64,000 bases of DNA, from contig NC_089280.1 of the NCBI RefSeq assembly GCF_963678975.1, positions 36,458,174-36,522,173 on the forward strand, given 5' to 3'. Shown piece after piece: positions 19,201-33,713 of this stretch. The stretch is from Dysidea avara. Lineage: Eukaryota; Porifera; Demospongiae; Dictyoceratida; Dysideidae. The translations under genes were made by a program, and so were the position numbers. The notes under the pieces are model-generated. The model saw only the letters and a list, made by a program, of their open reading frames with translations, made no database searches and was not told where the DNA came from. Positions within the stretch are counted from its first letter, which is position 1; each line of letters begins with the position of its first letter.

Positions 19201-22200
19201 TAACAGACAACATCACACTCTACCTAGTTGATGATCTTGATCGTGATCTTCGATTTGATATGGAGGATGGTCGGGGCTTGACAGACTCTGGTCGTGGCAC
19301 CATCCGTGGCCGCGGCAATGTGTTACCTTGGAGAAAGTCATCAAACGTATGCTTCACATCTTGGTCCCACAAGAATGTGATTTCAGCAAACTTTTTCTTC
19401 AGTGACTACAACAAGAACACAATAGTTGTTATTACCATGGACTATTAGGAACTGTGCTGAGATGTCACCAGACAGAACCACTCTAGAGCTTTGCAAAACA
19501 CTGTGACTATTTAACATGGCCAGTGTATGGTCTTTTCCACATACAGTGCAGTAAATTTATTTGCTGACAAAGATTACATGGGAAGTTCAACAGTACCTGA
19601 CATTGCCTGGCGCTGGTCTCCAGGTGAGCACAGATCTTTTCAACGCTGGCAGTGATCTTTTTTGTCACTACGGATGACTGCATAGTAACAAGTTGTGGAT
19701 GTCTAGTGGATAATATAAGCCATGTAGCAGGTTGACAACACTACACTACATACTAGAATAGCAACAATACAATGTGTAGACATATTCACCTGCAACTAAA
19801 TACCATTCATTTCATGTACAATAATTTGATTAAAATCCTGTTAACAGGCCACATGCAATATGTTGTTATATCAATACAACACACCCCAGTAGTTCCACTG
19901 TTAGCAGTGAACGGTTTCATAACTTTAGCCATCAACACGTAATCCTCCATCCACCTCCTAACAACTTCAGGAACACTTTCTAGTGCAGTCTGCTGATCCA
20001 GGGGAGGAGTGAAACTAATCGTCGACCCCACCAGCTCTAATCAAACATTCACTAGGCAGGGAATTGACTGACCCTAACCACAACAAATACAGTAAACTAC
20101 ATCACTGGCCAATGTCATTGAATAATCAAAAAATTTATAATAAATCTATATATACACATGTAATTTCTGGTGGCCCCTGTATCAGTATTATTCACAGTAC
20201 AAACTCAATACTGTCAGCTTTGGTAGTACAGGTGAGGTTAATGGTCATACAAGTCACCTTATGGGATGTACAGTATATACCATTCTGATACAGCTACTGG
20301 GGACCACTTGTTTATGGCTCCAATTTGTACCTGTTCATATTTGGCCACTCGGTCACTGAGGATCTTGAGAGCACTGAGAATGGTGTAGCGTAGTCCATTG
20401 AGGATCATGTGATCCACGTGATGAAGGAAGGAGTGCCACGATGGACTATCATGGCTGATCTCAACCACCTGACCAGAAGGAGGAACATGTATACAACTGA
20501 ACCACTCTATAGTGTTACTACATCACACAGTACTCACCTCAAATATCTCACCTACAAGGTCTCTGATACGTTCACCTCATGGTACCAATATGGCTTCCAC
20601 ACAATCACACAATTCCCTGAGGGATAACAATACAACAAACATGTAACATGAGGGAGACTGGGTATAAACACGCACACAACTAACACACAACTAACGGACT
20701 AATGATATTGCTCTAAAGGTCATAGCCTAGTGCTACTTTCAAGCAAATTCTTCACCACAGCCACAATCCTCAACTATACTACATATTGTAACAATAAACT
20801 AAAGTTGGTGAAATTGGCAATTCCTTACCAAATCACTAATTTTGCCCCTAGCACTCATCACACTGCAGTCTAAACCAGTAGCATACCATACCATTGAAAA
20901 CAAAACCAACTGGGATTTAATGAAGAAAATTTAGCAGCACAAAAGACAACTGCAAATCAATGACCACTTAATTTGTCTACTTTAATTACTGGGTGACTGT
21001 CAGCTCCCAGGTGAGGTCGGATGACCTTTACATGCCAAATATATAAATTTGGTAATATGCAAACACTAGTGATCCCCATTGTTTCTTAGTATGTATTGCA
21101 AATCACATGGACCAATAATAAAACAGGTTATATACTAGTAACAGTATGTCTAATTAGCCCTCTGAACACTACAGGTAACAAGACCATGTTACCCCTTAAT
21201 ACACCACATCAACTATCATTACTTGTGTTTCTGATCCAGATCTTCCAGGGGAACCCCCTGTCCAGACTCATCATTAAATACACTCATGCCCCCGAGGTGT
21301 GTCCATGTGTCAATGATGCCGTCAACCTTAGCCATCCTCTCCAACACAGCGTTCATGATATGGTGCAGGTCACCACTGATCAGTGCTGTTGTGTCAGCTA
21401 CAAAGTCTTGTAACCTCGGACTACTCCAAGTGACCTCATCCAGACCATGAGATATCAACTGCAAGTAGTGTTATACACATGAGATCAACTGATTATTTCT
21501 CTGTTTTCTTTTTTCAGATGTATTATTGTATTGGTAGAGATCAACACTACTATATAGATGTGCGCCAACATCAATATTCCGACACCCGGTATAAATAATG
21601 TGCTATTAAGCTGATAAGCAAAGCTGATCTAATATAGTAGTGACGTTGCTGGGATACTAAAGACCATAATTATACAGTACTGCCCGAGCACAACTTCACA
21701 CTCGCTCATGCACTCGCGATTACGAGTCTGTGTATAACTTGCTAATAAAGGGGAGTGACACCTGTTTCACATGCAAGAATTTGCAGATCGATTGCTCTTG
21801 CAAATACTCGCATGTGAACAGGTGCCACGCCCCTTTATTAGCTTGTTATTCATGGACTCGTGATCATAAGTGTACGAGCAAGTGCAACGTTGTGCTTGAG
21901 CGGTACTGTACATTTGTGCACGTCTGTATCTGCGGCTTTTTTAATTCATCTTGCCAATTCAATACCAACATGCAAAAACAAGGATGATGACCGATCAGTG
22001 TACCTCTAGCCTATATGGACCTCAAAACTAAACTGTCTCAATATGGAGGTCAAATGTACAGCATTCTTAGGGTCTGTTAAGAAAGGATCAACTTTACTGG
22101 TTGAAGTGCATCACTATGACATGTCATACCTGTACCATGTATGGTATCTCAGTCATAGCGTGCACTATATACGTTTAGTAACTGTATAGGGCTTGTTGAA

Positions 22201-23472
22201 TCTCAGTGATCTTTTTATGCATTATGGTAAGCAAATATTTTTAACAACTGCACACTTGTCAATTCAATGATATATTCTCATATTCAAATGACCATCTTAA
22301 TTAAGTAAACATTTGATGCTAAAGCAATTTAAAAGGTAAACAACTGAAGTAGGGTGTCACAGTGATGCAACAGACCTAAGGTAGAGTTGTGCATGCAATC
22401 ATGGAATTGTTATGCCAACTTTGAAGTGGTCAATAGTTTTGAGTTGGAGACACAGCTAGCCATCAGAAAGTTGCTGTGCATGCAGCTGAAAATCACCAAA
22501 GTAACAACTACATACAGTACTTTAAAATGATCACTAGAGAATGGCTACTGTCTGACAGTACGTTTTCATCCGCTACAAGTATATAGTGCTACACTGTAAA
22601 ATTTAGCAATTGAGCAGCTCGCATGAAACAAGCAGCAAGATCGAGATACTCTAATAGTGCCGAAGATCAATAATATAGCTATACCTATGTCCAAAAAAAA
22701 AGTTAACAATTTAGTGAATTAAAAATTGTTAATTCAGAGGGATCAAACGATAAAAAGCAATGAAACAAGTGATTTAAATGATGGCAACTATTACAACATA
22801 ACTTTGTGGGAAAATCCTTACATTGGCATCTCACCATTAAGGATTTTCCCACAAAGTTATGTTGTAATAGTTGCCATCATTTAAATCACTTGTTTCATTG
22901 CTTTTTATCATTTGATCCCTCTACTTCCACTTCTAAATTAACTCACTTACTACTTAAAGATCCAATATCAGGTGTCCAAAAATGCTCAGATGCTCATATG
23001 TCCAGAATTACATTTGTATTTTATGTAATGAAACCATGTGCTACATGTAGTTTTATCATAAACACAGGTAGTTGTAAAAGACTACCTTGGACCCTTTCAC
23101 CTGCTAGATATTGTTGTCATTGTGGGTTGTCTTATTTGACAAATATGCATAGTAATAGATGAAAGGTCTAACTATGGTTTTAACAAGCCTGCGTGGGTGA
23201 GGCATAACTGCTCTATTATGGTGAATGTTCTATTAGGTTATATTGATTTTGCGTGACAAGTTTCTGAAAACCTCTGAGACCAATCTGGAATTTCATACCA
23301 CTGCATGCAGTTTTCACTCAGCATTGTATTAGGTAAACTAGATAGTATAAAGGTCATTGAAAGTTGTTAAAATTTTGAATCCAAATATCATCGTCAGTAA
23401 AACACAACAAGTCCTGTATACAATGAGAGATAGTTATGATGTTGCATGTAACTTCTCACATGCACTACACTA

Positions 23473-23535
<63 letters not shown>

Positions 23536-23940
23536 CACTACACACACACACACACTCACTCACACACACACACACACCCACGCACACACCACACGCACGC
23601 ATGCACACACACTACACACACACACACACACACTACACTACACAATACACTACACTACATTACACACACACACACCCACGCACACACCACACGCACGCAC
23701 GCACACACTACACTACACACACACACTACACTACACAATACACTACACACACACACACACACTACACACACACTCACACACACTACACTACACACACAAC
23801 TACACACACACTACACACACACACTACACTACACACTACACTACACACACACACACTACACACACACACACTACACACACACACTACACACACACTACAC
23901 TACACACTACACTACACACACACACTACACACACACTACA

Positions 23941-23976
<36 letters not shown>

Positions 23977-24402
23977 CACACACACAAACACACACACTAC
24001 ACACACACACTACACTACACACATACACTACACTACACACACACACTACACACACACACTACACACACACACAAACACACACACACAAACACTACACACA
24101 CACACTACACTACACACACACACTACACTACACACACACACTACACACACACTACACACACACACACACTACACACACACACACACACACACACATTACA
24201 CACACACACACTACACACACACACTACACACACACACACACACACACACTACACACACACAAACACACACACTACACTACACACACACTACACACTACAC
24301 ACACTACACACACACAAACACACACACTACACTACACACACACACACACACACACTACACACACACAAACACACACACACTACACACTACACACACTACA
24401 CT

Positions 24403-24437
<35 letters not shown>

Positions 24438-25075
24438 ACACTACACACACACTACACACACACACACACTACACTACACACACATACTACACACACACAC
24501 ACACGCACACTACACACCTTGGTAGACTTCTGGAACTGTTCCATATAAGTGATAAACTTCTTGTTAACATCAGTTAATACTGGTTCCTTGTTGTCACTGT
24601 CCACACTAACTGCTCCTTCCAGTTCCCTACAGTAGTAATGATACTGTATTAGGGATATAATATCCATACCAGACCATTAATATACTACTGCATAACCTTA
24701 TCACATGTGAAGCAACAAGATGACCACTATTTATGGTCATCTACAAATGGTACCATCACATGTCGCTGGCTGGCACACATACTCCAATAGAGCAGTCACA
24801 AGCAGTTCATAGCATGTAGCTTTTCTATAAGCATTTTACTTCCCATCACTTCTTGTCAGGCCCAGACACCACTAAATATCTCAGTAGACATCAACAGTCA
24901 GTTAGTCCCAAGTGTCACCATTGTGCGGGTCCCACATACATACATTTACCACACAGATACCCACACACACAGAGAGAGACGGGGAAATAGCCAACTCACT
25001 TGAAGTGTCTGATGGTCACTACCAGTTCCAACACATCATTACAACGTTCCATAAAAGTGTTCAATTGTAGGAATA
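16290..25075 (-). CDS. Axonemal-type dynein heavy chain, tail (DHC_N1) exons, partial
   Basis: Fourteen exons with GT-AG sites and matching phase were traced 5' to 3': 25000-25075, 24518-24626, 21223-21458, 20538-20616, 20331-20468, 19885-20034, 19597-19677, 19224-19405, 18778-18991, 18043-18183, 17758-17880, 17529-17656, 16920-17004, 16290-16439. They encode about 630 residues. Recognisable tail blocks are ERCNDVLELVVTIRHF, GLDEVTWSSPRLQDF, SWHSFLHHVDHMIL, FLWDQDVKHTFDDFL, FVSVGWIGVNMKPAKH, LEKYGYPLSHDQVQ and WNNLENKVSLAKQR, in the usual order of axonemal heavy chains. This region binds other chains and lies outside the AAA+ motor. A Ser/Arg/Pro-rich, low-complexity insertion lies at about 19224-18880. 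Exon 20538-20616 has an in-frame TGA. The first coding exons and the whole motor part are not seen; the 16 kb downstream is mostly transposons, so the gene is either truncated or has a giant intron. Which DNAH paralogue it is cannot be decided. Confidence 0.85.
17349..17513. repeat. (CAGT)n microsatellite
   Basis: About 41 uninterrupted tetranucleotide units in a dynein intron, next to exon 17529-17656 (the acceptor-side exon ends only 16 bases away). Long open frames through it are trivial products of the repeat. Confidence 0.97.
20538..20616 (-). pseudogene. Dynein exon with in-frame TGA
   Basis: Phase from the preceding exon (ends AA at 21223) and to the next (starts GTG at 20468) fixes the frame, giving ELCDCVEAILVP, TGA at 20577-20579, GERIRDLVGEIFE. 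Both sides look like dynein tail. A C-to-T change from CGA would explain it. An alternative acceptor after ATCAG at about 20563 keeps phase and skips the stop, at the cost of about 18 conserved-looking codons. Confidence 0.6.
22736..22922. mobile_element. 187-bp foldback MITE in a dynein intron
   Basis: Two arms of about 85 bases starting agagggatcaaacgataaaa are near-perfect reverse complements around a loop of about 15 bases (tggcatctcaccatt). A diverged relative with the same outer look (agggttcca...tggaacct) is at 63121-63295. The surrounding intron (21459-24517) shows no exon. Confidence 0.75.
23466..24516. repeat. 1.05-kb CA / CACTACA simple-repeat tract
   Basis: Alternating CA runs and CACTACA units, with sporadic AA and GC variants, fill the intron up to the splice-site region of dynein exon 24518-24626. 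Long Thr/His ORFs here are artefacts of the repeat. Confidence 0.97.
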
Positions 25076-25220
25076 CTGCAGCATTGCCATGATGTTAGTT
25101 TCAGCCCCCCTGTAGATGGAGTACTGCCATGATCAGTAGTCCTACAAACACACAGTAACAAATGGGACTACAATCAATAAAAGCTCTCTAACTAAATGTA
25201 CATAAATGACAACTTTTAAT

Positions 25221-25230
25221 TTTATTTATT
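25221..25230 (-). terminator. Polyadenylation signal of the THAP-like gene
   Basis: The minus strand reads AATAAATAAA only seven bases after the stop codon of the ORF at 25237-25545. Such a short 3' UTR with a canonical signal supports the ORF as a real transcript end. Confidence 0.55.
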
Positions 25231-25236
25231 AAGACT

Positions 25237-25545
25237 TTACAGCACAAGTGCTAAAGGTCTGCCTGGTCCTACAGCCTGTTTTAAAGTTGTTCCAGAAAGT
25301 GTGTTTGAAAAGGTGGAGAAAGGAGAAAAAATCCATGACTGAACCTTAGCAGCCTCGAACATGCAGCCATCCGATTTACGAACACTAACTGCACTACACA
25401 AGCGACTGTACTCCGTAGACTTCCAACCTTCGCGTCGAATCGCTGCCTCCCAAGCTTCCCTCCTATTCTCTGGGAAGCGATGAAAACTATACTCGCAGGA
25501 TCCCTGCTCATAGTCACAATTGTACCCGACACAGTTGAAAGGCAT
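25237..25545 (-). CDS. Short THAP-like zinc-finger protein
   Basis: 102 residues from an ATG. The first 60 residues match the THAP layout: MP at the start, a C-x4-C pair (C5, C10), the FHRFP block, then WEAAIRREGW and a YSRLCS block; a KVQSWIF segment sits where THAP domains have their AVPTIF-like end. THAP domains bind DNA through a C2CH zinc site, but here the expected His after LCS is missing (LCSAVS). The protein ends soon after the domain, without coiled coil or transposase. It is divergent from the RING gene (ATG-to-ATG distance 437 bases). It could be a host regulator, a degenerate P-element-derived fragment, or the first exon of a longer gene. Confidence 0.55.
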   Translation of the reverse strand: MPFNCVGYNCDYEQGSCEYSFHRFPENRREAWEAAIRREGWKSTEYSRLCSAVSVRKSDGCMFEAAKVQSWIFSPFSTFSNTLSGTTLKQAVGPGRPLALVL

Positions 25546-25982
25546 TACTTAGAACACGTCCAAAATGGCGACTGTCAAAACACTGCCAGATTCGGTTACG
25601 TAATCCTCAATACGTCATGCGGTATACGATAATATGCGTGACTTCGTAATCTTCTGAAGACCTCTATACTTAGCTATATATTCCGGCACAGTATAGAAAC
25701 TTGTGGTTAGTGGGTACTAGAAGAAAGAACTAAACTGGCAAGCAGCCGTATAGTTCTTAATTACCTAGCTAAACCTCTATGTCAGAGTAGCTAGCTAACT
25801 ACGTGTCAAATCCAGTATCTAATAAAGAATGCTACAGGTCGAACAAAGAAGGAGCATAATGTGTATTGTATTTGAAAGTGTGGTTTGAGGTCTAGTAGAG
25901 GTAGCTAGTAGCTACTGCACACAAGGTATAAATAGCCTACGTGCTGTGACAGGCATCAGATAAACTGCATTTGCGTAACCAT
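25546..25982. promoter_or_regulatory. Putative bidirectional promoter (THAP-like / RING genes)
   Basis: This gap separates two divergent start codons. It holds CAAAATGGCG (25561-25570, YY1-like), TTACGTAA (25596-25603) and TACGTCA (25611-25617), the last two bZIP/CRE-like. The motifs are seen; use as promoter elements is inference. Confidence 0.4.
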
Positions 25983-27129
25983 ATGGCTGATAGGGCTACT
26001 CAATCCGATCGAATTACCCTGCAGAAGGGAGAACAGCAAGCTGATGTGTTCATGCATCAAGTGACTACTGAAAATCTCCGCCGCTTGTTTCAGGTTAGCT
26101 ATAGCTAGCTAACAGAGGGACGTGGATCTACCTTGCAGGATTGCTATGGCTAGCTATATCATAGCTATACGTACAGTGTATAATGGTGTTTTTTATTATA
26201 TATATATATTTTTTTGTTTTAAACTAGCTATAGCTAAGTACTTCATAGATTGCATTTTTTTCCTTTCACATACAGGTTGACCCTTCAGTAGGCATTCCAG
26301 ACTGATCTTAAAATTTTGGAAAAACGGGCTTTTTATATGCTCAATAGATAGAGTATTGATTGCTGATCTCAGAAATATATAGTTTGTTGGGTTGGAATTA
26401 GCTACTTTGTCCTCATGATAAAGCCCAGATATTTGTGAATATCACAGAATCTACGGCTCACACTGAGTTTATATTGGCTGCGATACAACAAAAGTGGGGA
26501 TCGGATCACGTTATTGTGACAAAAAATGGCCTAAAAATTGAAAATTCATCTGCCACTCAAGGTAGCTAGCTGTATGTAAAAGCAATGTGCATATACTGTA
26601 CACAGTAACAATACAGGACTTGTGGTTTACCGTATGTATAACTTTATCATTTTCAGGGTTAGCTTTCTGGAAGGCACCCAGAAGGAAATTATATGCCGTG
26701 ACACAGAGGGATCTTAATATGATTCAAGATGATGCTGACGATGACATTGACGAAGAGCTGGCACCTCGTGCTGCCAAAAGGATCAAAAATGAACTGAGGG
26801 ATATGAGGGATGAGTTTAGAGGCTTAAGATCAATCATTGAAAGGACATTGCCAATCTCATTAAGGGACAAACTGAAAGATATATTAAAATGTTGTATATG
26901 TCAGGTGGTCCCGATAAGGCCACCGATGGTTGTATCAATGTGCTGCAAGTCAATCGTAGGATGTGAACAATGTGTTCAGCAGTTGCTGGCAACCAGTCAT
27001 TCAGCAAATTGCCCGCTGTGCAGGGACACGGACTTTGAGACTGTCAAAGTTCTCGGTCTTGATGGCTTGATTACTGCTGTAAGCAGTTACTTAGAAGATG
27101 AGACTGACACTGCTGGAGATGAGAGTTGA
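25983..27129 (+). CDS. RING-type zinc-finger protein, multi-exon
   Basis: Exon 1 is 25983-26093 (37 codons, MADRATQSDRITLQ..., ends at CAG/GT). Exon 3 is 26402-26561, reading PHDKAQIFVNITES and ending ENSSATQ. It joins in phase to exon 4 (26657-27129), which starts GLAFWKAPRRKLYAV, has an acidic then basic linker and coiled region, and ends in a C3HC4-like cluster: LKCCICQVVP, MCCKSIVGCEQC, CPLCRD. The resulting protein resembles an expanded family of RING-finger proteins in fish and invertebrates (from memory); a ubiquitin-ligase role is likely but unproven. Between exons 1 and 3 only a 12-base phase-compatible piece (26276-26287) is evident; the domain part usually encoded there may be missing. 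A possible ATTAAA signal is near 27310. Confidence 0.72.
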
Positions 27130-27519
27130 CCAAAGTTAAACTGTATAGCTAGCTAGTAGTTTGTTGTAACCTTCTTCATTATTATAATTACAGGTATATT
27201 TCACTTGAATTAATATTTGTTATTGTAGTCATTGTAGCTATCTAGCTACATTGCTCATATTATTTATTATTTGTATTGTAAGTGATCACATGCAATCTTT
27301 AAATTGACATTAAATTTAAAACAAACAAGTTGAAAGTCAAGGAGAGGATGGGGATGGGGTTTAGAGAAACTAAAATAAAACTAGATGATATCTGGCCGTA
27401 TATGACTGTTGACATGAAAGTGCTTATAACACAGGTTACGTAGCAACGCGCATGATCAACCAAGTCTCACGATCACGTGACAAATTCAAAATTATAGCGG
27501 TTTTCACGAGTGATCCGGC
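27130..27519. other. 3' UTR and short spacer
   Basis: It contains the likely end of the RING transcript (ATTAAA near 27310) and no other recognisable gene. Confidence 0.4.
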
Positions 27520-27583
27520 ATGACTGGAGAAGAAGCAGTGAAGATTTGCAACAGACATGGACCATGGGCTATGAAATACACTA
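27520..27583 (+). CDS. Candidate first coding exon of an unknown gene
   Basis: An ATG opens 21 codons (MTGEEAVKICNRHGPWAMKY...) and ends at a strong donor, ACTA/GTAAGT. The composition looks coding, but no second exon was found in the tandem array that follows, so it could be the start of a gene interrupted by that array or a chance ORF. Confidence 0.3.
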
Positions 27584-27794
27584 GTAAGTGTTCCGTATTC
27601 TACAGTATATGCATATACATGCACGCATGTTCCCAAGCTACGTAGCTAGCTAACCAACCAGGACTGAAGGCTGCAGAGCTCAGTTGCCGTGTCATGTGTA
27701 TCTATAGCTAGCTAGCTAAGTACAAATGTGAATTTATTTGTCAAATCCCCTAGTGTCAAGGGAGAAAGGCTACGTAAAGTAAAAAACAAGTGGA

Positions 27795-32290
<4,496 letters not shown>

Positions 32291-32897
32291 GCTAGACAAA
32301 TAATAGGGGCACATGACACCTCACTAGCCAATATGACTATAACCCCGGGAAGTGGGGAGGAGGCATTGGTAGTTTATGTAATATGACCCAGGCACTCAGT
32401 ATTCCCAGAGTGCCTTTGCACTGATACTCTATAGCACCATGTAACTATGGATTCCCTGTAGACATAATTAAACATTACATTATATTTGTTTTATTCTTCT
32501 AGATGAATTAACAATATTACTTTATTTTTTTTATGGATAGCTAATTAACCATAAGATTACAACCTGCTCATGGATTGCTTTACATTGTATCAAGAGAAAA
32601 TTAAAGTGTAGCTGTACAGAAGGAGACCAAAGTGAGTAGTAGTGATTAGCATATGGGCTGTGTTTTATTTGCTTATGCTTGCTGTTGTTACAGGCTACTG
32701 GCCTAAAACACATGGATACAATTAACTCACATGGATGCAATTAACTGTAGTTATAATTATATATAGCTAATGATGTTAAAAATATTACCATTTTTTTGTT
32801 GTGTGTGTATGTGTGTGTATGTGTACATATGTGTGTGTACAGATGTATACAGTTTCACTGTAACTACATAAGAAGCTAATTGAAGTGTATTTTTTGT
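32291..32897. other. No supported gene
   Basis: AT-rich spacer with a short GT-rich patch near 32800-32845. I see no coding sequence. Confidence 0.4.
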
Positions 32898-33137
32898 TGC
32901 ACCTATAAATGTCAAGCCCCACCCACAGTAGGGTGGATATAGTGGGGATTTGATGAAGTGGAAAGTCAAATTCCCCTACCTAGCTGGGACGAATTATATA
33001 ATTATTAGGTCAAATCCCACATATAGTCCCATGCACCATGTGACGAAGGGGATTTGACACAAAAAAGCACTTGTGCTGCCCAACCCCCACATATCCCGTA
33101 CTGGCTTGGTGGGAGTGGGGTTGACATTGATAGGTCA
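32898..33137. mobile_element. MITE of the CACCTATCAATGTC family (copy 1)
   Basis: The left end TGCACCTATAAATGTCAAGC and the right end GGTTGACATTGATAGGTCA are inverted repeats, and both subterminal parts are GCCCCAC/GTGGGG rich. It is the same family as 42447-42696 and 46878-47157. The target duplication is not clear for this copy. Confidence 0.65.
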
Positions 33138-33342
33138 GTGCATGATTACGTGATTCAGTACTGATGTAGCAAGTATTGAAATGCTCAGTGCAGGCCTCCA
33201 CTAGCAATATAATTATACTAACTGCAATTAGCTACTTAGCTCTATTGTTATGTGAAGATTAGATCTTATCTAGCTAGCTATCATTGCTTGTTAATTAATC
33301 TCAACTAGAGGGGATGCGCTAATTATAATGTACAGATAGTTA

Positions 33343-33688
33343 GGCCAATGAAACTTGATTACTAGTTTCTCGCTCAGATTTTTGAAATTTTGATGCGGGC
33401 GGGCGGTTTTAATTCATTATTCATTATCTGACTCAGGGTGTGCTGAGATCAGAAACCTTCATATTGTCACTAAAGTGTTGTAAAATTGCATGGATAACAC
33501 TTCTCATTTGAATAAAAAGAATATTAGTACTCCTGGCATGCCTATAATAAAGTGACTTCTTTATTAGAGTAAAAGTGACTGCTCTATTAGAGTATTTCGA
33601 TCTAAATTGCCAATAATGAAATTCCATGCGGGTGCTAGTGAAGGGATGTGGGCGGTGACGCGAAACTGCTAATCAAGTTTCATTGGCC
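33343..33688. mobile_element. MITE with TTA duplication at the integrase gene start
   Basis: 346 bp with inverted ends GGCCAATGAAACTTGATTA and exact TTA duplications at 33340-33342 and 33689-33691, the pattern of PIF/Harbinger-type MITEs. It contains the dispersed motif CTCTATTAGAGTATTTCGATC (33582 on). It ends 25 bases before the ATG of the integrase gene, so it must lie in its 5' UTR or promoter. Confidence 0.75.
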
Positions 33689-33713
33689 TTAGTTAGCCTC
33701 AGGGCCAGCAGCC

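Noticed and set aside
23357..24577. Long His/Thr open frames (up to 406 codons)
   Set aside because: They are translations of a CA/CACTACA repeat that stays open in several frames; no start context, homology or splice support.
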